Assembly (NCBI GenBank): GCA_023458055.1
Contig: JAEXAW010000101.1
Coordinates: 62,001-126,000 of the forward strand
Direction of reading: 5' to 3'
DNA from: Pseudomonadota bacterium
GTDB taxonomy: Bacteria; Pseudomonadota; Alphaproteobacteria; Sphingomonadales; Sphingomonadaceae
Length of the DNA stretch: 64,000 nucleotides
Shown: positions 44,732 through 54,160 of the stretch, in pieces
Layout of the letters: every line of letters begins with the position of its first letter
Position numbering within the stretch: the stretch's first letter is position 1
Notes under the pieces: model-generated
The model's input: the letters and a program-made list of their open reading frames with translations, nothing else
What the model was told of the DNA's origin: nothing
The model's database searches: none
Made by a program: the position numbers and the translations under genes

Positions 44732-45791
44732 GATATGTTTCCTGTAATATCGTTCGGGCATCGTGTGCCAGCGTCCGGGTTAACTCTGTAGCACTAATGG
44801 AGCGACCAAGTCGCGCTGCTTGGCCACTCCAGTGCGCCGAAAAATCGTCGCGCCCCACCGCCTCGGCAGCGGCCTTTAGCGGGGCAAGTGCCGGCGATGC
44901 ATGCGGGAAAGGCGGTGCCACATCCGACATTGGCCCAAGCTCTTCGATCACGCGATTGCCGAGCCCCCGAGCCCGCCTTCCGCTCATGACATTGGTGAAG
45001 CGCGTAGTTTCAGCGGCTTCGCCCGCAAGTTTCGCACGGTGCGCGGTGCTGATCAGGCTTTCCGGGCAATGCAAATAGGCGCTGCCGATCTGCACCGCGC
45101 TCGCTCCGAGCATCAAGGCCGCCGCTATACCCCGCTCGTCGGCAATACCGCCTGCTGCGATCACTGGCACGTCAACCGCGTCAGCCATTTGCGGCAAGAG
45201 CGCGAACAGACCCATCTCGCTTCCTTCAGGTGCATCCAGAAAATCTCCGCGATGGCCACCGGCTTCCCACCCTTGAGCAATAATGGCATCGACACCGGCG
45301 CGCTCAAGGAGGCGTGCTTCGGCCAGCGAGGTTGCGGTTGCAATGACCCGTGCACCAGTACCCCTCACACGGTCGAGCACTGTCGCTTTCGGCAGACCAA
45401 AGTGGAAACTGACCAACTCCGGTCTCACTTGCTCTACTGCCGCTGCTGCAGCGTCGTCAAACGGTCGGCGCAACGTGGCGGGGGTCATGGCAGGACTCAC
45501 ACCATATTCCGCATAATAGGGACGCAAGCGTTCCCGCCACGCCGTCTCGTCAGGTGGCAACGGCATGGTATGCGCGAAAAAATTGAGATTGATCGGACCA
45601 TCCGCCTGGTCGCGCAGCGCCTTTGCTTGTGCAACGACTTGGCCCGCGTCTATCAGTGCGCAGGGCAGCGATCCAATCGCGCCGCCACGCATCGCGGCTG
45701 CCGCAAGCTCAACCCCGCCCGCGCCCGCCATCGGTGCCACAATGATCGGACACGGATCAAGCGGCGCGAACGCGGCGAGCCAGTTACGCAT
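44724..45791 (-). CDS. Nitronate monooxygenase family FMN enzyme
   Basis: 355 residues from an ATG that overlaps the gloA stop (TGATG) with GGAGAG upstream. TIM barrel with the NMO pattern: PIIVAPMAGAGGVELA at the start, FHFGLP, and AQGWEAGGHRGDF carrying the catalytic His. Oxidises nitronates such as propionate 3-nitronate, or is an enoyl reductase relative. Position between glyoxalase genes suggests a role in electrophile defence, by context only. Confidence 0.9.
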   Translation of the reverse strand: MRNWLAAFAPLDPCPIIVAPMAGAGGVELAAAAMRGGAIGSLPCALIDAGQVVAQAKALRDQADGPINLNFFAHTMPLPPDETAWRERLRPYYAEYGVSPAMTPATLRRPFDDAAAAAVEQVRPELVSFHFGLPKATVLDRVRGTGARVIATATSLAEARLLERAGVDAIIAQGWEAGGHRGDFLDAPEGSEMGLFALLPQMADAVDVPVIAAGGIADERGIAAALMLGASAVQIGSAYLHCPESLISTAHRAKLAGEAAETTRFTNVMSGRRARGLGNRVIEELGPMSDVAPPFPHASPALAPLKAAAEAVGRDDFSAHWSGQAARLGRSISATELTRTLAHDARTILQETYHG

Positions 45792-46225
45792 CACCACTCT
45801 CCGCTATTCGGCATCGAAGCCCAGGGCTCCTGCGGTTCGAGATAGCCGTCCTGCAGCAATTCGATCGAGATATTATCGGGCGTGCGCACGAACGCCATAT
45901 GGCCGTCGCGCGGGGGCCGGTTGATGGTGACGCCTGCATCCATCAGCCGCTGGCACACCTCGTAAATATTGTCGACGCGATACGCCAGGTGCCCGAAATT
46001 GCGGCCGCCGGTATAGCTTTCACCAACCCCATCTTCGGGCGGCCAATTATAGGTGAGTTCCACCTCGGCGACATCCTCCTGCCCCGGGCACGCGAGAAAG
46101 ATCAGCGTGAAGCGTCCGGCTTCATTGTCAAACCGGCGCGTTTCCTTAAGCCCGATCATTTCAAAAAAGCGCACCGTTGCTTCGGGATCGGTTACGCGGA
46201 TCATAGTGTGAAGATAACGGGTCAT
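45791..46225 (-). CDS. gloA: Lactoylglutathione lyase (glyoxalase I)
   Basis: 144 residues, VOC fold. YLHTMIRVTDPEATVRFFEMIGLKETRR with the first metal His, EVELTYNW, NFGHLAYRVDNI and the final IELLQ glutamate complete the metal set. Converts the methylglyoxal-glutathione adduct to S-lactoylglutathione, which GloB, two genes on, hydrolyses. First gene of the operon; a palindrome and the SIMPL gene lie upstream. Confidence 0.95.
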   Translation of the reverse strand: MTRYLHTMIRVTDPEATVRFFEMIGLKETRRFDNEAGRFTLIFLACPGQEDVAEVELTYNWPPEDGVGESYTGGRNFGHLAYRVDNIYEVCQRLMDAGVTINRPPRDGHMAFVRTPDNISIELLQDGYLEPQEPWASMPNSGEW

Positions 46226-46266
46226 ATTGTTCCTAACTCATTTCATCGATAAATATGCACGGTTCA

Positions 46267-46284
46267 TCGTTCATTCATGAACGA
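46267..46284. promoter_or_regulatory. Palindrome between gloA and the SIMPL gene
   Basis: TCGTTCA-TTCA-TGAACGA: seven-bp perfect arms in an AT-rich divergent intergenic region 42 bp from the gloA start. Looks like a site for a dimeric repressor (TetR or MarR type). Further TTCAT repeats surround it. Confidence 0.4.
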
Positions 46285-46358
46285 ATATTCATATGATTTA
46301 CGCGCACACTGGCCCAAACAGGCGCGTCATCCAACTATATGTTCAGGGAAAACTTACC

Positions 46359-47150
46359 ATGACCGAAAGCGTTGCCAACCCCGATCCAGACCCTTTATCG
46401 CTGAATCCGTCCGCGAAGGACAATTCCAAGGCTTTTGGCTGGATCGCCGATCGTAATAAAACCCTGCTTGCCGCTGCCGCGCTTGCCGGGATTTCTTTTG
46501 CCAGCGGCGGTTATCTGCTCGGTGACGGTCTTGTCCGTGCCAAAACGGTGGAGCGCTCGGTCACGGTGCGCGGTCTAGCCGAAAAAGATGTCGTCGCCGA
46601 CCTTGCCGGCTGGACGCTTGCTTACTCCGCAACCGCGCCCGACCTCGCCAGCGCGCAGGCCAAGATCGAAGCCGACACCGGCGCAATCCGCAGCTATTTC
46701 TCCAAGCTCGGCTTTCCTGCCGATGCGGTGGTGCCCGCTGGCGTCAACGTATCCACCTACACCAATGACGAGGGCGTCACGCGGACGACGGTCAACCAGC
46801 GGATGCAGTTCCGGTCAACCGATGTGAAACGCGCGCAAGCCGCCGCCGCGCGCCAGTCCGAACTGGTCAGCGCTGGCGTAGGTCTCGCAGAAGGCTCGTC
46901 GATGACGTACAGCTATACGAAGCTTAACGACATAAAATCGGACATGGTCGCCGAAGCGACCCGTGACGCCCGCAAGGTAGCCGAACAATTCGCCCGCGAC
47001 AGCGGCGCCCGCGTCGGCGCAATAAAACAAGCGAGCCAGGGTTATTTCGAAATCAACGCCCGCGACGGCACCGGCGAAGGCTATGGCGTTGCCGACACGC
47101 CTTACAAAAAGGTGCGCGTGGTGACCACGGTGGATTATTATTTGAACTGA
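46359..47150 (+). CDS. SIMPL-domain (DUF541) membrane-anchored protein
   Basis: 263 residues from ATG 46359 (AGGGAAAA 6 nt upstream). One transmembrane helix near residues 35-55, then a periplasmic SIMPL domain: SVTVRGLAEKDVVADLAGWTL, TYTNDEGVTRTTVNQRMQFRS and the closing VRVVTTVDYYL. SIMPL proteins form oligomers in the envelope; one mouse relative acts in signalling, and bacterial ones protect against oxidative stress. Specific role unknown. A second SIMPL gene lies at 52030-52767. Confidence 0.88.
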   Translation: MTESVANPDPDPLSLNPSAKDNSKAFGWIADRNKTLLAAAALAGISFASGGYLLGDGLVRAKTVERSVTVRGLAEKDVVADLAGWTLAYSATAPDLASAQAKIEADTGAIRSYFSKLGFPADAVVPAGVNVSTYTNDEGVTRTTVNQRMQFRSTDVKRAQAAAARQSELVSAGVGLAEGSSMTYSYTKLNDIKSDMVAEATRDARKVAEQFARDSGARVGAIKQASQGYFEINARDGTGEGYGVADTPYKKVRVVTTVDYYLN

Positions 47151-47194
47151 AGGCGGGCGGACATAATTTGGACGCATCCAGCCATTCAGCCGCC

Positions 47195-47253
47195 GTCATC
47201 CTGAACCCGGTTCAGGGGCGCATATGTCCCGAGCTATCGGGAATAAGGATGAC
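47195..47253. repeat. Short relative of the CCTGAAC intergenic repeat
   Basis: Palindrome CCTGAACCCGGTTCAGG at 47200-47216, then TCCCGA-4 nt-TCGGGA (47227-47242) and a closing AAGGATGAC that pairs with the outer GTCATCCT. Same general design as 31141-31228. Confidence 0.7.
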
Positions 47254-47261
47254 CAGCGCGT

Positions 47262-48029
47262 CTAGCGAGACTTGGTCGGCGGCGCAGCGGGGGTTGCCGC
47301 CGCCAATTGCGCGAGATGCGCCTTCGCAGTCTCGGCCGCCGCGCTGCCCGGTTCGAGATCGACCGCCGCTTGCCAATTCTTGCGCGCGCCCACCTCATCG
47401 CCTGCGCTGATCGCGATATTGCCCGCTTCAAGCGCAATCGCCGGGTCTTGTGTGGCAAGCTTCGCCGCCGTCGCAATGTCGGCCTTGGCGCGGGTCAAAT
47501 CGCCCTCCCGCCGGGCGAGCGTTGCCGAAAGCAACCAGCCGAGCGGGTCTTGCGGTACAAGATTATGGGCTTGCTCAAGGTCGGCCTTGGCCTTGTTCAT
47601 GTCGCCGCTCGCCGCATAGGCGCGCGCGCGGTCGATGTGGAGTTCGCCCAGCCCGTCACCGGTAAGCTGGCCCGTCGCAACCGCCTTGTCGAGAAAGGCG
47701 ATAGCGTTGGCAGGATCGCGCGCAATGAGCGCAGCATTGCCCGCCTGTGCCCACAGCTTGCCGGTCTCGCCGGATTTCTCGGCCGCCGCAAGCGTCGCGG
47801 CTTGCTCATAAGCCACCATCGCTGCGGACGGATTACCCGCCTTGAACTGCGCAAAGCCGAGACATTGGCGTGCGCGCCAACCGCCGCCCTTGCCGCTCCA
47901 AGCGCTTGCGTCGGCAATGCCGGAGGGTGCGTCCCCGCCCGCCAGCTTGATACACTCGCCAAGCTTGACCTCATCCATCGTCGGAAGCGAAGCGGGCGAT
48001 TGCAGCGCGAGTAAAAGAGGCAGGAACAT
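47262..48029 (-). CDS. TPR-repeat protein, probably periplasmic
   Basis: 255 residues from ATG 48029. A short hydrophobic start (MFLPLLLALQSPAS) is signal-like. Tandem TPR units of about 34 residues run from 40 to 235 (ARQCLGFAQFKAGNPSAAMVAYEQA is one, ERAYAASGDMNKAKADLEQ-like RARAYAASGDMNKAKADLEQA another). Two cysteines near residue 27 and 49. No enzymatic domain. It starts 8 bp after the alpha/beta hydrolase stop, so probably the same operon. Confidence 0.8.
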   Translation of the reverse strand: MFLPLLLALQSPASLPTMDEVKLGECIKLAGGDAPSGIADASAWSGKGGGWRARQCLGFAQFKAGNPSAAMVAYEQAATLAAAEKSGETGKLWAQAGNAALIARDPANAIAFLDKAVATGQLTGDGLGELHIDRARAYAASGDMNKAKADLEQAHNLVPQDPLGWLLSATLARREGDLTRAKADIATAAKLATQDPAIALEAGNIAISAGDEVGARKNWQAAVDLEPGSAAAETAKAHLAQLAAATPAAPPTKSR

Positions 48030-48037
48030 CGGCAAAT

Positions 48038-48817
48038 CTATCCAATAAGGTGCATCATATCCGCGACGGTGGCGGTGAGGATGGCGATATCCTCGGGCCG
48101 CGACAGGCGGTGGTCGCCGTCCTTAATCAGCCGCGTCTGCACATCGGATGAACGCAAGGCATGCGCTAGCGTGAGGCTGACCTCCCATGGCACATCGGGA
48201 TCGGCCTGCCCGTGGAGCAGACGCACGGGGCCATCGAAGGGTATTTCATCATCAAGCAGGAGGTTCGCCTCGCCCGATTGCCAGAAGGCGGCCGTGGTCA
48301 AATAGGGTTCATCCGAATAGTCGGAATGTTCCTCCAGCGTTTGGCCTGCGCGAAAACCCGCCTTTTGCTCCTCATCAAAGCCCCAGTCGGTGAAATCGGG
48401 CGCGGCCGCAATGCCGACCAGGCCTTTCACCTGTTGCGGGCGCGCCAACGCTACCAGCAACATCAGCCACCCGCCCATGGAAGAGCCCACGACGAGCAGC
48501 GGCGTCCCAGGGGCAAGCACCGCATCAATCACTGCAAGCACGTCGTCTCGCCAGCTTTCAAGCGTGCCGTCGCGAAAATTGCCTTCGCTCTCACCGCATC
48601 CGGCATAATCGAGGAGCAAAATACTCTGACCTGCGCTTACCGCCCAATCGAACAGAGCGGTTGCCTTGCCCCCTTGCATGTCCGACATGTAGCCCGGTAG
48701 AAATACTAAAGTCGGCTGATTACGGCGCGCATTATGATTTCGGTATGCGAGCTTCACCCCGTCAGCGCGTTCAATAAAGTGCGACGGGGGCAGCGCGGGG
48801 GACACATCGGTGACCAT
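48038..48817 (-). CDS. Alpha/beta hydrolase
   Basis: 259 residues. Nucleophile elbow GSSMGG, acid in LLHGQADPDVPW and the His in DGDHRLSR complete the triad; oxyanion region FLPGYMSDMQG. This pattern is close to the ABHD10 group of serine hydrolases (de-acylating esterases). Cytoplasmic, substrate unknown. Thirteen bp after the quinone oxidoreductase stop region on the same strand. Confidence 0.88.
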   Translation of the reverse strand: MVTDVSPALPPSHFIERADGVKLAYRNHNARRNQPTLVFLPGYMSDMQGGKATALFDWAVSAGQSILLLDYAGCGESEGNFRDGTLESWRDDVLAVIDAVLAPGTPLLVVGSSMGGWLMLLVALARPQQVKGLVGIAAAPDFTDWGFDEEQKAGFRAGQTLEEHSDYSDEPYLTTAAFWQSGEANLLLDDEIPFDGPVRLLHGQADPDVPWEVSLTLAHALRSSDVQTRLIKDGDHRLSRPEDIAILTATVADMMHLIG

Positions 48818-48829
48818 GACGGAAATCGC

Positions 48830-49825
48830 CTAAATCGTCACCACCAGCTTGCCGATGGCACTGCGGTTACCAAGCTCGCGGATCGCGTCTGCACCCTGTT
48901 CGAGCGGATAGGTCGCGGTGATGCGCGGGCGGATATGGCCCTTTTCCCACATCGCAAAGAGGCGGGTGACATGGGCACGATTGGCTTGCGGGTCGCGCGC
49001 CGCAAAGGCGCCCCAGAATACACCGCACACATCGCAGCTTTTAAGAAGCGTGAGGTTGAGTGGCAGCTTGGGGATACCCGCCGGAAAGCCGACCACCAGA
49101 TAGCGGCCCTCCCAGGCAATCGAGCGCAGCGCGGGTTCGCAATAATCGCCGCCGACCGCGTCATAGATCACATTAGCACCATCCGGTCCGACCGCCGCCT
49201 TGAACGCATCGGCGAGCGCGCGCGACTGATCCTTGTCAAACGGCGCGCGGCCATAGATGACGACTTCGTCGGCCCCCGCCGCCTTGGCGGCGTTGGCCTT
49301 CTCCTCGCTCGACACCGCAGCAACCACGCGCGCGCCGAAAGCTTTACCGAGTTCAACGGCGGCGAGGCCAACCCCTCCCGCCGCGCCCAGTACGAGCAGG
49401 GTCTGCCCTTCCTTGAGATGTCCACGATCAACCAACGCATGGATCGACGTGCCGTAAGTCATCAGCAACGCGGAGCCTTCTTCGAAACTGCGTCCGTCGG
49501 GCAACTTGAACACTCGCGCCGGATGCACCACAATCTTTTCGGCAAGACCGCCATGACCAGTCATCGCGATCACGCGATCACCAGCCGCATAGTCTTTGAC
49601 GCCTTCGCCGACTGCGCTGACGACGCCGGCGATCTCGCTGCCGGGCGCGAAGGGGCGCTCGGGCTTGAACTGATATTTATCCTCAATGATCAGCGTATCG
49701 GGGAAATTAATCGAACAGGCTTTGACATCGACAAGCAATTCACCCGCACCCGGCGTCGGGGCATCAACCTCTTCCAGCACCAGCGTTTCGGGGCCACCGA
49801 CACTTTTGGACAACAGGGCTTTCAT
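48830..49825 (-). CDS. Zinc-independent NADPH:quinone oxidoreductase (MDR family)
   Basis: 331 residues. GroES-like N-terminal domain (GELLVDVKACSINFPDTL, PGSEIAGVVSAVGEGV) lacking structural zinc cysteines, and a Rossmann domain with GAAGGVGLAAVELGKAFGA. AAGGAGA precedes the ATG. Reduces quinones or enones with NADPH. Neighbour of the alpha/beta hydrolase in the same direction; leuD lies 28 bp upstream. Confidence 0.9.
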   Translation of the reverse strand: MKALLSKSVGGPETLVLEEVDAPTPGAGELLVDVKACSINFPDTLIIEDKYQFKPERPFAPGSEIAGVVSAVGEGVKDYAAGDRVIAMTGHGGLAEKIVVHPARVFKLPDGRSFEEGSALLMTYGTSIHALVDRGHLKEGQTLLVLGAAGGVGLAAVELGKAFGARVVAAVSSEEKANAAKAAGADEVVIYGRAPFDKDQSRALADAFKAAVGPDGANVIYDAVGGDYCEPALRSIAWEGRYLVVGFPAGIPKLPLNLTLLKSCDVCGVFWGAFAARDPQANRAHVTRLFAMWEKGHIRPRITATYPLEQGADAIRELGNRSAIGKLVVTI

Positions 49826-49853
49826 CGGCGGCTCTCCTTAAAAATTTTGCGTT

Positions 49854-50447
49854 TCAATCCGCAACTGGTGCCATAAAGGGCCGCTCGTCCGCAAGCCTCT
49901 CTTCATAGGCGTCGATGGCCGTAGCGTCGGCCAGCGTCAGTCCGATCTCATCAAGTCCCTGGACCAGCAATTGCTTGCGGAACGGGTCGATTTCAAATTC
50001 GAACCGGTCCTGAAACGGGGTCGTTACCGTCTGGGTCTCAAGGTCAACATGGATGGGATCGGTCTTTGCAACTTCCATCAACCGGTCGATAGCCGCTTGA
50101 GGGAGCACCACCGGAACAATGCCATTTTTCACTGCATTGCCGGAGAAAATATCCGAAAAGCTGGGCGCAATAACCGCTGTCACGCCCATGTCGGTGAGCG
50201 CCCAAGCGGCATGTTCACGGCTGGAGCCGCACCCAAAATTATCCCCCGCAATTATGATCGGCGCACCTCTAAAGTCCGGCTCGTCAAACACATTGCCGGG
50301 TTCCGCCCGCACCGTTTCAAACGCGCCCTTGCCAAGCCCTGCACGGCTGATTGTCTTGAGCCATTTGGCCGGGATGATGACGTCGGTATCAACATTCTTG
50401 CGCCCAAACGGATAAGCGCGGCCTTCAACGGAGGTGATGGGGGTCAT
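49854..50447 (-). CDS. leuD: 3-isopropylmalate dehydratase small subunit
   Basis: 197 residues; swivelling domain of the aconitase family. [15 protein letters not shown] at the N-terminus and [16 protein letters not shown] carry the conserved residues. Forms the isomerase of leucine synthesis with LeuC, encoded 43 bp upstream. Confidence 0.96.
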   Translation of the reverse strand: MTPITSVEGRAYPFGRKNVDTDVIIPAKWLKTISRAGLGKGAFETVRAEPGNVFDEPDFRGAPIIIAGDNFGCGSSREHAAWALTDMGVTAVIAPSFSDIFSGNAVKNGIVPVVLPQAAIDRLMEVAKTDPIHVDLETQTVTTPFQDRFEFEIDPFRKQLLVQGLDEIGLTLADATAIDAYEERLADERPFMAPVAD

Positions 50448-50490
50448 GGATGGTCTCTCGCGTCAATGGGGTTAATTTGGTTCACTTTCA

Positions 50491-51924
50491 TCACCTCATC
50501 AACTCCCGCACATCGGTGAGTTTTCCCGTCACCGCCGCCGCGGCCGCCATTGCGGGGCTAACCAGATGGGTGCGGCTGCCGGGACCTTGGCGACCGACGA
50601 AGTTGCGGTTTGACGTAGAGGCGCAACGTTCGCCCGCGGGAACCTTGTCGGGGTTCATGCCGAGACAGGCGGAGCAACCGGGTTCGCGCCACTCCAGCCC
50701 TGCTTCGGTGAAGATGCGGTGGAGGCCTTCTTCTTCGGCCTGTCGCTTTACCAAACCCGAGCCCGGCACAACAATCGCCCATTTGACATTGGCGGCCTTT
50801 TTGCGACCCTTGAGGATGGCAGCGGCCGCGCGCAGGTCCTCAATGCGGCTGTTGGTGCAACTGCCGATAAAGATATTCTGCACCTCAACGTCGCGCATCG
50901 CGGTGCCCGGTTCAAGGCCCATATAGGCGAGGCTCTTCGCGGCGGCTTCCTGCTTGGAAGGGTCGGCAAAGCTTGCCGGGTCGGGGACGATGCCAGTGAT
51001 CGGTACCACATCTTCCGGGCTGGTGCCCCACGTCACGCTCGGCGCAATATCGGCGGCATTGATCACCACCACCTTGTCATAGGTAGCACCGGGGTCTGTA
51101 GCGAGGCTCTTCCAATAGGCCACTGCCGCGTCCCAATCCGCGCCCTTGGGCGCCATCGGACGGCCTTTCAAATAGGCGAACGTCGTCTCGTCGGGCGCAA
51201 TCAACCCTGCGCGCGCACCATGTTCAATCGCCATGTTGGAGACGGTCAGCCGCCCCTCCACCGACAATGCGCGGATCGCGCTTCCGGTATATTCGATCAC
51301 ATGGCCGGTGCCGCCCGACGCGCCCAATACGCCGGTGATATGGAGCACAATATCCTTGGCAGTAACGCCGGGTCCAACTTCCCCTTCAACCCGCACTTCC
51401 ATGGTTTTGGACGGCGCAAGCAGCAAGGTTTGCGTCGCCAGCACATGCTCGACCTCGCTGGTGCCAATACCGAAGGCAAGCGCGCCAAGGCCGCCATGAC
51501 AGGCGGTATGACTATCTCCGCACACGATGGTCGTGCCCGGAAGCGAAAAGCCCTGCTCCGGGCCGACCACATGGACGATGCCCTGCTCGGGCGCGACAGC
51601 ATCGATGTAGCGGATGCCAAAGGAGGGGGCATTGGCCTCAAGCGCGGCCAATTGCTGCGCGCTTTCCGCATCGGCAATGGGAAGCTTGTGGCCGCTCGCA
51701 TCAAGCCTTGCCGTGGTGGGGAGATTATGGTCGGGCACCGCGAGCGTCAGATCTGGCCGCCGCACCGTGCGCCCATTGGCGCGCAAACCTTCAAATGCTT
51801 GCGGGCTGGTCACTTCATGCACCAGATGACGGTCAATATAGACAAGGCTGGTGCCATCGGGCCGGGTCGCCACCACATGCGCGTCCCAGATTTTTTCGTA
51901 CAAGGTGCGAGGATTTTGAGTCAT
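50491..51924 (-). CDS. leuC: 3-isopropylmalate dehydratase large subunit
   Basis: 477 residues. Holds the [4Fe-4S] cluster through cysteines in IGSCTNSR and the [10 protein letters not shown] pair. Interconverts 2- and 3-isopropylmalate. Depends on Fe-S assembly, supplied by the suf operon in this window. The 105 bp upstream presumably carry the promoter; no attenuator-like leader with Leu codons was found. Confidence 0.97.
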   Translation of the reverse strand: MTQNPRTLYEKIWDAHVVATRPDGTSLVYIDRHLVHEVTSPQAFEGLRANGRTVRRPDLTLAVPDHNLPTTARLDASGHKLPIADAESAQQLAALEANAPSFGIRYIDAVAPEQGIVHVVGPEQGFSLPGTTIVCGDSHTACHGGLGALAFGIGTSEVEHVLATQTLLLAPSKTMEVRVEGEVGPGVTAKDIVLHITGVLGASGGTGHVIEYTGSAIRALSVEGRLTVSNMAIEHGARAGLIAPDETTFAYLKGRPMAPKGADWDAAVAYWKSLATDPGATYDKVVVINAADIAPSVTWGTSPEDVVPITGIVPDPASFADPSKQEAAAKSLAYMGLEPGTAMRDVEVQNIFIGSCTNSRIEDLRAAAAILKGRKKAANVKWAIVVPGSGLVKRQAEEEGLHRIFTEAGLEWREPGCSACLGMNPDKVPAGERCASTSNRNFVGRQGPGSRTHLVSPAMAAAAAVTGKLTDVRELMR

Positions 51925-52029
51925 ATTATGGCTTTAGGCAGCCAGGACTACGCAATCAACCGCGATTTTTGTGCGGGTGCGAAGGAAGGCCTCTCTCCCA
52001 CCCTGACCGAGAGCGGTTAGGTCCGCCTA

Positions 52030-52767
52030 TCACTTGCGTACCAGTGCGAAGTCGACCTGCACTGCCACCTCCGATTGCTGCAGGCCGGGCCGGATCGGCG
52101 GGGATGGCGGAGGCGCTGCGTTAGCAGCTGCATCCATCTGCTCGGTCACAGGATAGGGAACAGGCGGTCCGCCGATCTGGCCGCCATCGCGGATGATGAG
52201 CACGCGATCAATCTTAAGTCCGGCGGCTTCGGCATAAGCTTCTGCGCGGGTACGGGCAGCTTTATAGGCTGCAGCATAAGCAGATTTGGTCGCGGCCTCG
52301 CGGTCGGACACGACCAGGTCGGGGCCTGACATGATGTTAGCCCCCGCGCCCGTCGCAGCGCCCACGGCTTCAGAGGCTTTTTCTCCATTTTCATCGAGCT
52401 GGCGCACGCGCACCGAAACGCTGTTCTGCGCCTCGAACTTGCCTTTGTTTGGCCCCCAATCGAGTCGGTTGACCGAAAGATTTGTGGTGCGGATATCCTC
52501 CTTGGCAACCCCGGTCGCCTCGATGGCGGCAACCACCTTGTTCATTTTTTCGGCATTAGCCTGCGTCGCGGCAGGGCCGGTCGCACCGATGGCTGACACA
52601 CCAGCTGTAAACCGCGCCTCGTCCGGGCGGTTTTCCGCACGTCCGCTGGCTTGCACTTGAAGCAAGGTTTCATCGCGATCAAGGCCCCGCGGATCTGTGG
52701 GCTTATCGCCACAAGCGGTGAGCGAAAGAGCAAGCACTGTCAGGGTTGCCGTGGATATAAAGCGCAT
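52030..52767 (-). CDS. SIMPL-domain (DUF541) lipoprotein
   Basis: 245 residues from the ATG at 52767 (AAGGA 5 nt upstream). Lipobox LTAC, so membrane-anchored; then the SIMPL domain (LLQVQASGRAENRPDEARFTAGVSA, ANAEKMNKVVAAIEATGVA, LSVNRLDWGP) and a Pro-rich C-terminal part. Second SIMPL protein of the window; the two differ in anchoring (lipid here, helix in 46359-47150). Function unknown. Confidence 0.9.
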   Translation of the reverse strand: MRFISTATLTVLALSLTACGDKPTDPRGLDRDETLLQVQASGRAENRPDEARFTAGVSAIGATGPAATQANAEKMNKVVAAIEATGVAKEDIRTTNLSVNRLDWGPNKGKFEAQNSVSVRVRQLDENGEKASEAVGAATGAGANIMSGPDLVVSDREAATKSAYAAAYKAARTRAEAYAEAAGLKIDRVLIIRDGGQIGGPPVPYPVTEQMDAAANAAPPPSPPIRPGLQQSEVAVQVDFALVRK

Positions 52768-52865
52768 CCTCATCCTTCTTTCGGGCAAGACTATGGCCCT
52801 CAAACGCGCCGGAGCATTATTATATCCGCTTCCATCCGGCCATCCGCCCTTCTATGGACGCGGGT

Positions 52866-53438
52866 ATGGACGCATTGCTATTTTCCACCCTTATCGTTGC
52901 GCTTGCCGAAATGGGCGACAAGACCCAATTGCTGGCCATCCTGCTGGCAACCCGGTTCAAACGTCCTTTGCCGATCATCGCCGGTATTTTCGTCGCAACC
53001 CTCGCCAACCATGTAATGGCCGCCGGTGTCGGCATGTGGGCATCAAAGCTGCTCACCTCCGATTGGTTCAACTATGCGGTCGCGCTGTCCTTTATCGCGA
53101 TGGCAGCGTGGACGCTCATTCCCGACAAGGAGGATGAAGAGGCGGCTAAGGGCAGCCGTTTTGGCCCGTTCCTCACCACCACTATCGCCTTTTTTCTCGT
53201 CGAGATGGGCGACAAGACACAGGTCGCGACCGTCGCCTTGGGCGCGCGCTATGGCGATATGTTATGGGTGACGATGGGCACCACCTTGGGTATGATGATT
53301 GCCAATGTGCCCGCCGTGTTTCTGGGACATGAACTGGTCAAGCGCGTGCCGATCCGCACGGTGCAGGTGATTGCGGCGCTGCTGTTCCTGGCGCTGGGCC
53401 TCTGGTTGCTGGTGCAGACGGCGGGGTGGTTGGGTTAG
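52866..53438 (+). CDS. GDT1/TMEM165 family (UPF0016) cation transporter
   Basis: 190 residues with six helices in two repeats, each holding the family motif E-x-G-D-K-T/S (ALAEMGDKTQ and LVEMGDKTQ). Bacterial members export Mn2+ (MneA); yeast and human relatives move Mn2+/Ca2+ by proton exchange. Start at ATG 52866; an ATG four codons upstream (52854) is possible. No yybP-ykoY-type leader is recognised in the 98 bp before it. Confidence 0.92.
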   Translation: MDALLFSTLIVALAEMGDKTQLLAILLATRFKRPLPIIAGIFVATLANHVMAAGVGMWASKLLTSDWFNYAVALSFIAMAAWTLIPDKEDEEAAKGSRFGPFLTTTIAFFLVEMGDKTQVATVALGARYGDMLWVTMGTTLGMMIANVPAVFLGHELVKRVPIRTVQVIAALLFLALGLWLLVQTAGWLG

Positions 53439-53473
53439 TAATCGGGTCCTGAGCCTGTCCAAGGGTTACGGAC

Positions 53474-54160
53474 TTATTTCTCCCGATAATCAGCCACAAT
53501 AGCACCGCAGGCCGCGAGCTCTTCTTCATGGCCGAGCTCGCGCCACTCTTCCCTGAGCGCCGCCGCTTCCCATTCGAGCATTGCGGGATGGCCAAGGATA
53601 TGATCGACCCACGCCTGGCCCCGCGCACCAACATCAAGGCCGTAGGTGCGAACCCGGAATGCGACCGGCGCATAGAAAGCATCCACCACGCTGAAATCCG
53701 GCCCCGCAAGCCACGGTCCGCCGAAACGCTCCAACCCTTCCGCCCATAATTCTGCCAGCCGGGCGACATTCGCCTTGAGCGCATCCGACATCGGTTTCGG
53801 CTTCACGCGCACTCCCACATTCATTGTGCAATCGTTGCGCAATGCCGTGAAGCCCCCGTGCATTTCACATACCGCGCTATAGGCCCAGCTCCGCGCTGCT
53901 TCATCCATGGGCCACACCACCGCATGCCGTTCCGCGAGATAGAGCGTGATACCCAGCGAATCCCAGATGGTGCGGTCGCCATCGATCAGCACGGGCACCT
54001 GACCGGTCGGTGAAAAGGCGCGAAACGCTTCATAATTAACGGGCTTGGTGAAGGGCTCCAGCCGATCATCGAACGGGATGCCCAAAGCCTTCATCAGCAC
54101 CCAAGGTCGTAGCGACCAGCTCGAATAGTTGCGATTGGCGGTGATGAGGGTGTAGGTCAT
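53474..54160 (-). CDS. Glutathione S-transferase
   Basis: 228 residues. Thioredoxin-like N-terminal domain with the Ser-type start (ANRNYSSWSLRPWVLMKALG), cis-proline region GQVPVLIDGDRTIWDSLGI, and an all-helical C-terminal domain. Start overlaps the ferritin-like gene stop (ATGA), so both are translated together. Substrate unknown. Confidence 0.9.
   Translation of the reverse strand: MTYTLITANRNYSSWSLRPWVLMKALGIPFDDRLEPFTKPVNYEAFRAFSPTGQVPVLIDGDRTIWDSLGITLYLAERHAVVWPMDEAARSWAYSAVCEMHGGFTALRNDCTMNVGVRVKPKPMSDALKANVARLAELWAEGLERFGGPWLAGPDFSVVDAFYAPVAFRVRTYGLDVGARGQAWVDHILGHPAMLEWEAAALREEWRELGHEEELAACGAIVADYREK

Noticed and set aside
50448..50490. Possible leucine attenuator near leuC/leuD
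   Set aside because: Neither this gap nor the 105 bp upstream of leuC shows a leader peptide with Leu codons or paired hairpins.
50719..52020. 433-codon frame antisense to leuC
   Set aside because: Shadow of leuC; composition rich in Arg/His/Gly with no recognisable protein features.
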